Under the pieces are notes generated by a model. The model worked only from the letters and a program-made list of their open reading frames with translations, did no database searches and was not told where the DNA came from. Shown here piece by piece: positions 1 through 7,766 of a stretch of DNA of 64,000 nucleotides. Position 1 is the first letter of the stretch; every line of letters begins with the position of its first letter. The stretch is from Bacillota bacterium. GTDB lineage: Bacteria; Bacillota_I; Bacilli_A; RF39; UBA660. The DNA is taken from contig JAEYYH010000006.1 of the NCBI GenBank assembly GCA_023430885.1, forward strand, positions 1 to 64,000. Direction: 5' to 3'. Position numbers and translations under genes: made by a program.

Positions 1-127
1 TAAATTTATATTCTACTACAACAATGAACGACCTGCTTATGCTTTAAAATATAAAACCCCAATTCAGTATAAAACCGAATTGGGATTCTAAATTCTTTTT
101 TGTGTCTACTTTTTGTTGACTATTTCA
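1..127 (+). mobile_element. Right end of an IS3-family element (partial copy 1)
   Basis: The window opens inside an insertion sequence. It contains the last codons of an OrfB transposase followed by the terminal inverted repeat, GTGTCTACTTTTTGTTGACT then ATTTCA, ending at 127. The end matches the equivalent end of the complete element at 50755-52106 except for about one base, which fixes the boundary as ...TTCA. The element stops one base before the stop codon of the convergent nuclease gene (129-131). The left end lies outside the window. Confidence 0.85.
2..91 (+). CDS. IS3-family transposase OrfB, C-terminal fragment
   Basis: This is the last 29 residues of an IS3/IS150-type DDE transposase; the 5' part is outside the window. 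The reading frame contains YYNNERPAYALKYKTPIQY, the typical end of this family. It aligns with the end of the full transposase at 50794-51636 but differs at several residues (for example ERPAYALKY against ERLAYSLNY), so the two copies have diverged and are not a recent duplication. Whether the rest of the gene is intact cannot be seen. Confidence 0.85.
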   Translation, partial: KFIFYYNNERPAYALKYKTPIQYKTELGF

Positions 128-128
128 G

Positions 129-731
129 TTAAAAACTATTTCTTTTTTTTCTTCTCTTCCTTTTTTTATTTAAAAAACTTGATAATATAAAAATAATAAC
201 TGCAGCAGCAAAGATTAAATCATCTTCATAACTTTTTTCTTCTGTTTTGTTTACACTAGTTTCATCACTCCATATTTTAATTTTGCTTTCTTTTGCCTCT
301 GCTTCTACATCTTGTAAATGAGCAGTATATTTATAATCGCCATATAAATATTTAACTTCTGCAAGACCTTCTCTTAACAATGTCTCTTGAAGTAATACAT
401 CATCAACCCAAACCCATACTAAATCACGATTATATTTATCAGTTTTATTACTATTTTCATCATATTCAATCTCTATTTTCTTAGCACTAGTCAGTTCGTT
501 ACAAGTAAAATTGCTAGCTTCTTTCCCATACTCCTCAATCTCATTAGTAGATTCTGGAGTATCTATTGCTAGAAATCTAGTTTTTATAACTTCTTTATTT
601 AGATTAAAATAGGCAGTATCACCATCAACACATTTATTTAAAGTTACAATATATTTATCACTTGCTAAAACACTATTTGCACCTATAAAAAATATAAAAA
701 TGGGCAATATATAATATAGTATCCTTTTCAT
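129..731 (-). CDS. Secreted or membrane-anchored thermonuclease (SNase domain)
   Basis: This 200-residue protein has an N-terminal signal peptide (about residues 1-24), a staphylococcal-nuclease fold (about 28-153) and a C-terminal transmembrane helix (about 171-188) followed by a very basic tail. The motifs VDGDTA, KTRFLAIDTPE and YNRDLVWV match the SNase Ca-binding Asp, the catalytic Arg/Glu pair and the second catalytic Arg. SNase enzymes hydrolyse DNA and RNA with calcium. The layout suggests a nuclease held on the outer face of the membrane, perhaps for nucleic-acid scavenging (inference). The stop codon lies one base from an inserted IS end, so the original 3' end and terminator may have been altered. 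Confidence 0.85.
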   Translation of the reverse strand: MKRILYYILPIFIFFIGANSVLASDKYIVTLNKCVDGDTAYFNLNKEVIKTRFLAIDTPESTNEIEEYGKEASNFTCNELTSAKKIEIEYDENSNKTDKYNRDLVWVWVDDVLLQETLLREGLAEVKYLYGDYKYTAHLQDVEAEAKESKIKIWSDETSVNKTEEKSYEDDLIFAAAVIIFILSSFLNKKRKRRKKRNSF

Positions 732-808
732 ATTACCTCCAATATTATTAATTAATTATATAATATAATACTAATTATTAAAATATATTATGGTAATAAA
801 TAAAAAAC

Positions 809-838
809 TTTACACGTAGCATGTGTTTGTGATACAAT
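809..838 (+). promoter_or_regulatory. Probable sigma-A promoter of typA
   Basis: A -35-like TTTACA (809-814) and a -10-like TACAAT (833-838) are separated by 18 bases, about 25 bases before the typA start codon. It is the only good vegetative promoter match in this gap. Inferred from the match alone. Confidence 0.5.
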
Positions 839-863
839 ATTGCAGTTATGAGGAAGTGTATTT

Positions 864-2675
864 ATGAAAAAAATTAAAAATATCGCAATTATTGCCCATG
901 TTGACCACGGTAAAACAACATTGGTTGATAAATTATTGCAAAAATCAGGAACTTTTAGAGAAAATGAAGAAGTAGCAGAAAGAGCTATGGATTCTAATGA
1001 TATTGAAAGAGAAAGAGGAATTACAATTCTTGCTAAAACAACAGCAATTAATTATAAGGATACTCGTATTAATATCTTAGATACTCCTGGACATGCTGAC
1101 TTTGGTGGTGAAGTTGAAAGAATTATGAACATGGTTGATGGTGTTCTTTTAGTAGTCGATGCTTATGAAGGAACAATGCCACAAACTAGATTCGTTTTAA
1201 AGAAAGCTTTAGAAGCTGGCGTTACTCCAATTGTAGTAGTAAACAAAATAGATAAGCCAACTGCTAGACCAAAAGAAGTAGTTGATGAAGTATTAGATTT
1301 ATTTATTGAATTAGGTGCGGATATTGATCAATTAGAGTTCCCAGTTGTATACTGTTCAGCTATTAATGGTACATCTAGTATGTCACCTGATATAGCAACG
1401 CAAACAGAAACAATGGAACCAATTTTAGATTTAATAATTGAACATATACCAAGTCCTAATGTTGATGAATCAGGAGCTTTCCAATTTCAACCAGCATTAC
1501 TTGATTACAATGATTTCGTAGGAAGAATAGGTATCGGTCTTGTTAAAAGAGGTACTGTTAAAGTTAATCAAATGGCATCTTGTGTTAGACTAGACGGAAC
1601 TATTAAACAATTTAGAATTCAAAAAATGTTTGGTTATTTAGGACTAAAAAGAATTGAAATTTCCGAAGCATCAGCAGGAGATATTATTGCAATCGCTGGT
1701 TTACCAGATGTTGAAGTAGGGGAAACTATTTGTGAAATAGGGGCTGAAGAAGCACTTCCTATCTTACGTATTGATGAGCCAACTTTACAAATGACATTCT
1801 CTACTAATACTAGTCCATTTGTAGGACGTGAAGGTAAAATCTTAACTGCTAGCAAAATTCAAGAAAGATTATTTAAGGAAACTGAAAAAGACGTTTCTTT
1901 AAAGGTTCAAAAAGGTGATGGAAATGAATCATGGATCGTATCAGGTCGTGGTGAATTACATTTATCAATTTTAATTGAAAATATGCGTAGAGAAGGTTTT
2001 GAACTTCAAGTTTCTAAGCCACAAGTTATTAAAAAAGATATTGATGGTGTTATATGTGAACCATTTGAAGAATTACAAATCGATTGCCCAGATGAATATA
2101 TTGGTGGTGTTATAGAAGCTTTAGGTAAAAGAGAAGCTAATATGGAACACATGAGTAATAGTAATGGACAAACAAGAATTCTTTATACTATTCCTTCAAG
2201 AGGTTTAATTGGTTTTACAACTGATTTCATGACTCTTACAAAAGGATATGGTATGTTAAGTCATACATATAAAGAATATAGACCTCTTGCAGGAACAACT
2301 GTAGGAGAAAGAAAACTTGGTGTAATGGTTTCTATGGAAAACGGTAAAGCAACTGCATATGCATTAGGTCAATTAGAAGATCGTGGTGTTATGTTTATTG
2401 AACCAGGTGCTGAAGTTTACGAAGGTATGGTTGTTGGTGAACATAGTCATGAGAATGATATAGTAGTTAATGTTGTAAAAGGTAAAAACTTAACTAATAC
2501 AAGAAGTGCTGGTAAAGATCACACTGTAGTATTAAAAAGACCTAAGTTATTATCTTTAGAAATAGCTCTTGATTATATTAATAGTGATGAACTTGTAGAA
2601 GTTACACCTGTTAATTTCCGTATAAGAAAGAAATATTTAACAGAAAACGAAAGAAAAAGAAATAGAAATAACTAA
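864..2675 (+). CDS. typA: Ribosome-associated GTPase TypA/BipA
   Basis: A 603-residue translational GTPase of the normal TypA/BipA length. The G-domain motifs are clear: AHVDHGKTTL (G1), RGITI (G2), DTPGHADF (G3), NKIDKP (G4). The characteristic C-terminal region with SRGLIGF and the GTTVGERKLGVMVSMENGKAT stretch is present. TypA binds the 70S ribosome, is needed for growth under stress or cold and supports large-subunit assembly in well-studied species. A GAGGAAG ribosome site lies before ATG 864. It is a single-gene unit with its own promoter and an intrinsic terminator directly after the stop. Confidence 0.97.
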   Translation: MKKIKNIAIIAHVDHGKTTLVDKLLQKSGTFRENEEVAERAMDSNDIERERGITILAKTTAINYKDTRINILDTPGHADFGGEVERIMNMVDGVLLVVDAYEGTMPQTRFVLKKALEAGVTPIVVVNKIDKPTARPKEVVDEVLDLFIELGADIDQLEFPVVYCSAINGTSSMSPDIATQTETMEPILDLIIEHIPSPNVDESGAFQFQPALLDYNDFVGRIGIGLVKRGTVKVNQMASCVRLDGTIKQFRIQKMFGYLGLKRIEISEASAGDIIAIAGLPDVEVGETICEIGAEEALPILRIDEPTLQMTFSTNTSPFVGREGKILTASKIQERLFKETEKDVSLKVQKGDGNESWIVSGRGELHLSILIENMRREGFELQVSKPQVIKKDIDGVICEPFEELQIDCPDEYIGGVIEALGKREANMEHMSNSNGQTRILYTIPSRGLIGFTTDFMTLTKGYGMLSHTYKEYRPLAGTTVGERKLGVMVSMENGKATAYALGQLEDRGVMFIEPGAEVYEGMVVGEHSHENDIVVNVVKGKNLTNTRSAGKDHTVVLKRPKLLSLEIALDYINSDELVEVTPVNFRIRKKYLTENERKRNRNN

Positions 2676-2698
2676 GATAGACTAGTCTATCTTTTTTT
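2674..2698 (+). terminator. Intrinsic terminator after typA
   Basis: A perfect palindrome, AAGATAGACTAGTCTATCTT, is followed by a T run. It overlaps the end of typA. Confidence 0.85.
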
Positions 2699-2752
2699 CT
2701 TGTAAAAGTAATATTTTTGTGATAGTATTATATTAGAATAGGAAGGTTATAT

Positions 2753-3346
2753 ATGGTAGAATCTTTAATTGTGTTTGGCAAAGTATTTGGATTACTTATA
2801 GTTTTATTTATTGGTGTTATGATTCTATTTGTTTATCCAACAAATATACTATATAAAAGTGAAAAGTTTGAACCTAAAGGTGATACAGGTAAAATATTAA
2901 TAGGTACTACTGTATTCTTAACAATAATAACAATTCTTTTATATTATTATTATCATATTAGTAATAGTTATATGTGCAATATCTCTTCATATTTTGAATG
3001 TATAAGTAAGGGTAGTAGTTTTGGCATATATATACTGTTATTTATCCATTTTATTCTTATATTAACTGTAAATTTAGCTTTTATTAATCATTTAAAAGGA
3101 ATAATTAAATCAAAGAAATTAGATATATATTTGTTTTTATTTGCATCAGGAAGTATATTTTTAGTTCTACTAAATTATAGTCTATATGAAAATTTGTTTA
3201 CTAATGAGGCTTTACTATATATTCCAGTAAGAGTGTTATTATATATAGTTACGTATTCGCCACTATACTTATTTTTGCTAATTAATTATGTATTAAAGCC
3301 TAATGAAAAAAGAAAATCTAAGAAGAAAATTATGAAGAAAAAGTAG
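2753..3346 (+). CDS. Hypothetical integral membrane protein
   Basis: A 197-residue protein I do not recognise. It has about five hydrophobic segments (near residues 7-29, 48-67, 90-112, 122-144 and 155-182) and a very basic C-terminal tail (KPNEKRKSKKKIMKKK), so the C-terminus is probably cytoplasmic. A Cys pair (MCNISSYFEC) lies in a predicted loop and could form a disulfide outside the cell (inference). The start follows GGAAGG at good spacing. It is a single gene between two terminators, with no functional clue from neighbours. Confidence 0.7.
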   Translation: MVESLIVFGKVFGLLIVLFIGVMILFVYPTNILYKSEKFEPKGDTGKILIGTTVFLTIITILLYYYYHISNSYMCNISSYFECISKGSSFGIYILLFIHFILILTVNLAFINHLKGIIKSKKLDIYLFLFASGSIFLVLLNYSLYENLFTNEALLYIPVRVLLYIVTYSPLYLFLLINYVLKPNEKRKSKKKIMKKK

Positions 3347-3360
3347 TTTCTTCTTTTTTT
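3334..3360 (+). terminator. Intrinsic terminator
   Basis: GAAGAAA pairs with TTTCTTC across a six-base loop, followed by a run of T. It overlaps the 3' end of the upstream membrane-protein gene. Confidence 0.7.
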
Positions 3361-3428
3361 GTCGATTTGCGCTAAATATGAAAATATGGTAAAATATTAG
3401 TGCTTGCTTAAAAAGAAGAGGTGTAAAT

Positions 3429-4118
3429 TTGATAGGTAATACGAAGATTATTACCAAGGTTATAGTAATATTATTTTTTGCTATAACACTTGTTATAGGT
3501 AATAATATAGTAGAGTTATTAAACGGATCAGATGTGGTAGTTGAAGATAAAGTACTAACTGATTCTAACGATATTGAATCTAAAAAGGAAGTAGCTGAAA
3601 TTACTGCTAAAGCACTAGTTTCTAGTTCTACCGAAGACTTAGAAATTACTGCTGAAGTAAAAGTAAAGGAAGAAGAAAAGGTGATTGAACCAGTCATTGT
3701 ATATGATGGTTTAACACTTGAAGAGTTAACTAATAAATTAAATAGGGTATTAAAATCAACTTTAACGGGTACTGGTGGTTCATTCGCTAATTACTCAATA
3801 CAGTTAGGTGTTGATCCTTATTTAGCAGTGGCTATTGTACTTCAGGAAACTGGATGTTACTGGGGAACTTGTAGTGCAATGGTAGATCAATGTTATAATG
3901 TAGGTGGTATGAAGGGTGGTTACTATTCATGCTGGGGCGGTTCATATGCTGCATTCCCTACACTTGATGAGGGTATACAAACATATATCTATAATTTATA
4001 TAATAATTACGTTTCCAGAGGGTTAACAACTGCAGAAGCAATGAATGCTTCATATGCAGAAGATACGTTATGGGCAAGCAGGGTAAATAATTATATAAAT
4101 ATAATAAGAAACAGTTAG
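3429..4118 (+). CDS. Exported peptidoglycan hydrolase, GH73 glucosaminidase-like
   Basis: A 229-residue protein with an N-terminal membrane segment or signal anchor (about residues 8-27), an acidic linker (about 30-90) and a C-terminal mannosyl-glycoprotein endo-beta-N-acetylglucosaminidase-like domain (about 105-228). The likely catalytic Glu lies in VLQETGCYWGTCS, with later family features NVGGMKGG and FPTLDEGIQTYI. Such enzymes cut glycan strands of peptidoglycan. The start is TTG, chosen because a GAGGTG ribosome site sits about seven bases upstream. The domain has four cysteines (TGCYWGTCS, QCYN, SCWG), unusual for an exported Gram-positive hydrolase and suggestive of disulfides. Terminators flank it, so it is transcribed alone. 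Confidence 0.8.
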   Translation: MIGNTKIITKVIVILFFAITLVIGNNIVELLNGSDVVVEDKVLTDSNDIESKKEVAEITAKALVSSSTEDLEITAEVKVKEEEKVIEPVIVYDGLTLEELTNKLNRVLKSTLTGTGGSFANYSIQLGVDPYLAVAIVLQETGCYWGTCSAMVDQCYNVGGMKGGYYSCWGGSYAAFPTLDEGIQTYIYNLYNNYVSRGLTTAEAMNASYAEDTLWASRVNNYINIIRNS

Positions 4119-4140
4119 AATAATTCTAACTGTTTTTTTT
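4110..4140 (+). terminator. Intrinsic terminator
   Basis: ACAGTTAGAAT and ATTCTAACTGT form a nearly perfect stem followed by eight T. It overlaps the stop of the glucosaminidase-like gene. Confidence 0.9.
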
Positions 4141-4174
4141 AAAATATTGTGATATAATTAAACTAGGTGAGTGT

Positions 4175-4600
4175 ATGAAAAGTAAAAAAAGATTGTTTGC
4201 GACTATTTTATTTGTTGTTGCCTATGTTTTATATTTTGTAGCTCTAAAATCTACAAATTGTTATTTGAATTCTAGGTTCGTAGCTTGTGATATCTCAGAT
4301 TTGTATATTAAATCTTATTATATGGCATTCTTTTATATGATTGCTGTATTTATAATTTGTCATAATGTATTCAAATATAGAACGGAATTTTATGGCTATT
4401 TTTGTGTTTTTTTAACATTGTTTAATTTTATACTATTTTATGATTTCATTATTATGTTTCCTTATAAAATAGTTTCGTTAAATTGTGATTTCAAATTATC
4501 AATGTTATTAGTTATAATTGAGCCACTATGTTTATGGACGGCATTTTATATTGCTGATATTAAATTAAGCAAGAAGAGAAGAAAAGAACTTAAGAATTAA
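4175..4600 (+). CDS. Small hypothetical membrane protein
   Basis: A 141-residue protein with four predicted membrane helices (about residues 7-24, 47-64, 73-92, 103-126) and a basic tail (KLSKKRRKELKN). I do not recognise a family. Two Cys lie in the first outside loop (TNCYLNSRFVACD). The ATG follows AGGTGAGTGT at normal spacing. It stands alone between two terminators. Confidence 0.65.
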   Translation: MKSKKRLFATILFVVAYVLYFVALKSTNCYLNSRFVACDISDLYIKSYYMAFFYMIAVFIICHNVFKYRTEFYGYFCVFLTLFNFILFYDFIIMFPYKIVSLNCDFKLSMLLVIIEPLCLWTAFYIADIKLSKKRRKELKN

Positions 4601-4601
4601 T

Positions 4602-4638
4602 AAAAAATCTGCACTAAATAAAAGTGTAGATTTTTTAT
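4602..4638 (+). terminator. Intrinsic terminator, probably bidirectional
   Basis: AAAAAATCT(G)CACT pairs with AGTG(T)AGATTTTTT. The A run on one side and T run on the other let it serve the + strand membrane-protein gene and the convergent acyltransferase gene. Confidence 0.85.
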
Positions 4639-4644
4639 TATCTA

Positions 4645-5691
4645 TTAACTTAAGCTAAATAAATTAGGCTTTTTTCTGATTTTCCTATTTATCAAATAAT
4701 ATAGATATCCAAATAGAAGCGAGAATATAGCTGTGCATATAACCGCTACTATTATATTAATAAATACTGACTTAAATCCTTCAATAGGGTTATAAAAATT
4801 AAGTTTATCTACAAAAAAATCTAAAATCATGATATGAACTAAATAACTATAATAAGTAAATTTGGTTAATCCTGTATAAAAAAACTTTTTATTAAAAAAC
4901 ATTTTAAATATTAAAAACATTGTAATACTTGGAAATAAAACATTTATTGTAGTATAGCTATAAAAAGTTTCAAAATTTGCGTAATCAGATATATAGTAAG
5001 TACATATGCCCATATAGAACATTGATATTAATGACAAGAACAAAAATAAGTTAAATAATTTTTTTGATATATCATAATTTGATAAATAGTAACCTAAAAC
5101 AGTATAACCAATATAGCAAAATATATTTGGAAATAATTTCATCTTTAAACTATCATGAAATAGAATAAAAACATCATCTATTGATGTAACTAAACATGTT
5201 CCTAAAAAAAGAACAAAAATAAAAATGAGAAGTTCTTTTTTATTACATTTATCTACAATTTTCTTTAAAAATGGTGCGAGTAGTAATATTTGAATTAGTG
5301 AATAAACATACCAAAAATGAAAAGTATAGTTCTCTTCAAATATTTTTCTAATAAAATCGATTATCGATATATAATTAAGATTATTCCTATTATCAATAAT
5401 AAAAGTGAAACTTGCTATTATCAAAAAAGGAATAACTATATTAAAAAATTTGTTTTTATAGAATTTTTTAATACTTATATCTTTGCTTTTGAATAGAAGG
5501 GCTCCTGAAACCATAAAAAATATTGGAACGCATGCTCTTGATAAACAATATAAAATATTAATAAATGTTCCGGCAGCCGATTCAACCGACACACCACCAT
5601 CATACAAATATCTAGAACCAACATGTATGATGATTACCATAATAAATGCTATAAATTTTAAATTATCATAATATTTAATTCTTGTTGTCAT
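4645..5691 (-). CDS. Acyltransferase 3 family membrane protein
   Basis: About 348 residues with around ten hydrophobic segments and the N-terminal signature of the acyltransferase 3 family (KYYDNLKFIAFIMVIIIH, with a conserved His on the first helix, then the SRACVPIFFMVSGALLF region). Family members such as WecH and OafA transfer acyl groups, often acetyl, to extracellular sugars or polymers; the substrate here is unknown. The frame stays open to a GTG at 5700, but AAAGGTG overlaps that codon, so I place the start at one of the ATG pair (5694 or 5691). No sugar-polymer genes lie beside it. Confidence 0.85.
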   Translation of the reverse strand: MTTRIKYYDNLKFIAFIMVIIIHVGSRYLYDGGVSVESAAGTFINILYCLSRACVPIFFMVSGALLFKSKDISIKKFYKNKFFNIVIPFLIIASFTFIIDNRNNLNYISIIDFIRKIFEENYTFHFWYVYSLIQILLLAPFLKKIVDKCNKKELLIFIFVLFLGTCLVTSIDDVFILFHDSLKMKLFPNIFCYIGYTVLGYYLSNYDISKKLFNLFLFLSLISMFYMGICTYYISDYANFETFYSYTTINVLFPSITMFLIFKMFFNKKFFYTGLTKFTYYSYLVHIMILDFFVDKLNFYNPIEGFKSVFINIIVAVICTAIFSLLFGYLYYLINRKIRKKPNLFSLS

Positions 5692-5832
5692 CATTATCAC
5701 CTTTTAAAATATATCATACGAGAAACTGAAAGTAAATAAAAGCCATGTGAACAATATATGAAATTTTGTTTAAAATAAAATACAATGTCAAATAGAATGG
5801 CTTGAATCTATCTAGAAAAGAAGTAATTGAAC

Positions 5833-5860
5833 AAAAAAAGACATCACTTATTATGATGTC
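5833..5860 (-). terminator. Intrinsic terminator of rpsD
   Basis: On the minus strand GACATCA pairs with TGATGTC and is followed by seven T. It lies about 20 bases after the rpsD stop. Confidence 0.85.
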
Positions 5861-5882
5861 ATTTTATTTAAATTATATGCTA

Positions 5883-6482
5883 TTATTTGTTATAGAATTC
5901 AACGATTAATGATTCGTTAATATCAGCATTTAATTCACTACGAGATGGAACTCTTACATAAGTACCAGCCATTTTAGCTTCATCAAATGTAATAAACTCA
6001 ACTCTATTATGTAATGCTTCTAATGATGCTTTTACTACTGCTAAATCTTTACCATCTTTAATAGCTATTACATCACCAGGTGTACATCTATAAGATGGGA
6101 TATCAACTTTAGTACCATTAACAGTAATATGTCCGTGGTTAACTAATTGTCTAGCTCCGTTTCTAGTAGATGCGAATCCAATTCTGTATACTAAATTGTC
6201 TAAACGACTTTCTAGTAAACCTAAGAAATCTTCACCATGAACACCCTTCATTTTTCCAGCTGCTTCAAAAGTTTTCTTGAATTGTTTTTCGTTCATTCCA
6301 TACATAAATCTAACTTTTTGCTTTTCAGCTAGTTGGATACCGTAGTTAGATTGTTTTTTTCCACGTTTTTGTCCATGTTGTCCAGGGGCAAAAGGTTTTT
6401 TAGCTAATTCTTTACCAGTTTCACTAATTGAAAAACCTAAACGTCTTGCTTTACGAAATGATGGTCCAGTATATCTTGCCAT
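5883..6482 (-). CDS. rpsD: 30S ribosomal protein S4
   Basis: 199 residues, normal bacterial S4 length. The start MARYTGPSFRKARRLG and the S4 RNA-binding region (about residues 90-150, SRLDNLVYRIGFASTRNGARQLVNHGHI) are clear. S4 nucleates 30S assembly by binding 16S rRNA. There is no Cys zinc knuckle in the N-terminus, so it is the zinc-free form. A strong AGGAGGAG ribosome site precedes ATG. As in other Firmicutes the gene stands alone, away from the alpha operon, with its own promoter and a long structured leader that probably mediates autoregulation. Confidence 0.98.
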   Translation of the reverse strand: MARYTGPSFRKARRLGFSISETGKELAKKPFAPGQHGQKRGKKQSNYGIQLAEKQKVRFMYGMNEKQFKKTFEAAGKMKGVHGEDFLGLLESRLDNLVYRIGFASTRNGARQLVNHGHITVNGTKVDIPSYRCTPGDVIAIKDGKDLAVVKASLEALHNRVEFITFDEAKMAGTYVRVPSRSELNADINESLIVEFYNK

Positions 6483-6648
6483 AATTTTTCTCCTCCTCTA
6501 AATATTCATATAAATTCAGAAGACTAAATAGTCAAATTATAGGGTGTCTTATTTTAATATTTTCGCTTTGCAGCAAAAGTTACGCAATAAACCCTAAAGG
6601 TAATAGACACGTTACAATTTTCTATTTAGCGCTGCTAATTCATACGCA
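6483..6648 (-). promoter_or_regulatory. Probable S4-responsive rpsD leader RNA
   Basis: The predicted rpsD transcript has about 165 untranslated bases. On the minus strand GTGTCT near its middle can pair with AGACAC about 60 bases later, and an AGGGT inside that domain can pair with ACCCT just past the second arm, a nested/crossing arrangement that suggests a pseudoknot. A smaller hairpin (GACTA-TT-TAGTC) follows, then the AGGAGGAG site. S4 is known to repress its own synthesis by binding a structured rpsD leader in Firmicutes. The structure here is my reading, not a covariance search. Confidence 0.6.
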
Positions 6649-6654
6649 ATATTG

Positions 6655-6683
6655 ATTATATAGATTTTACCTTTAAAAGTCAA
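6655..6683 (-). promoter_or_regulatory. sigma-A promoter of rpsD
   Basis: On the minus strand TTGACT (6683-6678) and TATAAT (6660-6655) are spaced by exactly 17 bases, a near-consensus vegetative promoter, as expected for a ribosomal-protein gene. Transcription should start near 6648. Confidence 0.85.
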
Positions 6684-6698
6684 GTGTTTAAATGTTTT

Positions 6699-7628
6699 TT
6701 ACTTGTTAGTTATGTATTTTTTTCTTTTTTCTTTTAAATATACGAAACTGCTTTTAGTATTATTTATAGAAGCACTTTTAATAGGTTGAGCAATACTAGA
6801 TCTAAAGTTTATTTTTTGAATATATTTAATGATGTATTCTTTTAATTTTTTTAAATCTTCTAAAGTTAAATTATCAATATTTATGTTTGCTTGTATTAAG
6901 CTATTTACTAAATGACTTGGTAAATAGCGAACTTCAGAAAGTAATTTTTTTGTGTTAGGAACAACAATATCATTACTAGTATAATAAAAATCATTGTTTA
7001 ACTCGGAATATGTATTTTTAAATTCGTCTATTTCAGCACTAACGATATTTCCAACTTTATTAGGATTTTCAAATTTTAAAGCCATTCTTACATCCCCAAG
7101 ATATGAAAGAGAACATAAAGTTTCAAATAACATTTTTTCATCAATAATTTTATCGCTATTCAAAATTAGTGAAGTTATTAGGGCATTTGTTCTATTTTTT
7201 TTAATTGCTTGTTTTATTTCATAATCACCATCAACTACCATTATAGGTTTTTGAGTACGGCCAGCCATATAAAAATTAGACCAGTTTTCTAGGTCATATA
7301 GAAAATCAAATTTATCAATAACACCGACTTTAAAATAATTGTCGTCATAAGGAATATTACTAACATAACTTATATCCGTACCTAAATGTAAAATAGGTCT
7401 AAGCAAATGCATTGCCAGTCTATTGTATTCGTTAGGGTTTTCTTTTCTGTTTTGTTTATGCCACGTTAATGAATCATCTACAGTAGCTATAATATCTATT
7501 TGCTTTTTAGCATCATTTTTATAGCCATTTTGCATCTTAACAGCCGAGCCATAACCAATGATATCAATAACAGGTGGTTTTGTTCTCATAAACTCCTTGA
7601 TAGTTTGGTTAATGTCTTTTTCTTGCAT
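6699..7628 (-). CDS. Tam41-like phosphatidate cytidylyltransferase candidate
   Basis: This 309-residue protein resembles mitochondrial Tam41/TAMM41 (MMP37), the matrix-side CDP-diacylglycerol synthase that feeds cardiolipin synthesis. Visible family marks are IIGYGSAVKM (nucleotidyltransferase GS motif, about residue 26), QIDIIATVDD with acidic metal ligands (about 43-52), TWHKQNRKENPNEYN, and the very characteristic ENWSNFYMAGRTQKP (about 113-127). No membrane helix is obvious, consistent with a peripheral enzyme. Bacteria normally use the unrelated integral membrane CdsA; whether CdsA is also present lies outside the window. The ATG follows AAGAGGTG. It lies between rpsD and ezrA, transcribed with rpsD direction but before the rpsD promoter. 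The biochemical function is inferred from family resemblance. Confidence 0.75.
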   Translation of the reverse strand: MQEKDINQTIKEFMRTKPPVIDIIGYGSAVKMQNGYKNDAKKQIDIIATVDDSLTWHKQNRKENPNEYNRLAMHLLRPILHLGTDISYVSNIPYDDNYFKVGVIDKFDFLYDLENWSNFYMAGRTQKPIMVVDGDYEIKQAIKKNRTNALITSLILNSDKIIDEKMLFETLCSLSYLGDVRMALKFENPNKVGNIVSAEIDEFKNTYSELNNDFYYTSNDIVVPNTKKLLSEVRYLPSHLVNSLIQANINIDNLTLEDLKKLKEYIIKYIQKINFRSSIAQPIKSASINNTKSSFVYLKEKRKKYITNK

Positions 7629-7766
7629 ACTACACCTCTTAAATAATGATATTCATATTATAGTTTTATATTGTCAATATGTAAAGTATTTTATTGAATA
7701 AAATTTGACAAAAACTATACAAAAAAGACAAAAAATATGGTATTATTATAATAGCGAGGTGAATAT

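Noticed and set aside
809..838. ACACGTAGCATGTGT near the typA promoter as an operator
   Set aside because: Imperfect palindrome at a single place with no known regulator.
1634..1855. Open frames on the strand opposite typA and many other genes (for example 20778-21233, 47845-48204)
   Set aside because: They mirror real genes, lack ribosome sites and family motifs, and are shadows of coding periodicity in AT-rich DNA.
3360..3366. TGTCGAT before the GH73-like gene as a Spo0A box
   Set aside because: Single 6-of-7 match within a terminator T run; too weak without other support.
3429..4118. A defence or toxin role for the Cys-rich hydrolase
   Set aside because: Domain motifs fit an ordinary GH73-type cell-wall hydrolase and no immunity partner is present.
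7700..7766. TTGACA near 7707 as the -35 of ezrA
   Set aside because: The only good -10 (TATAAT) is too far downstream (over 30 bases), so the pair cannot form one promoter.
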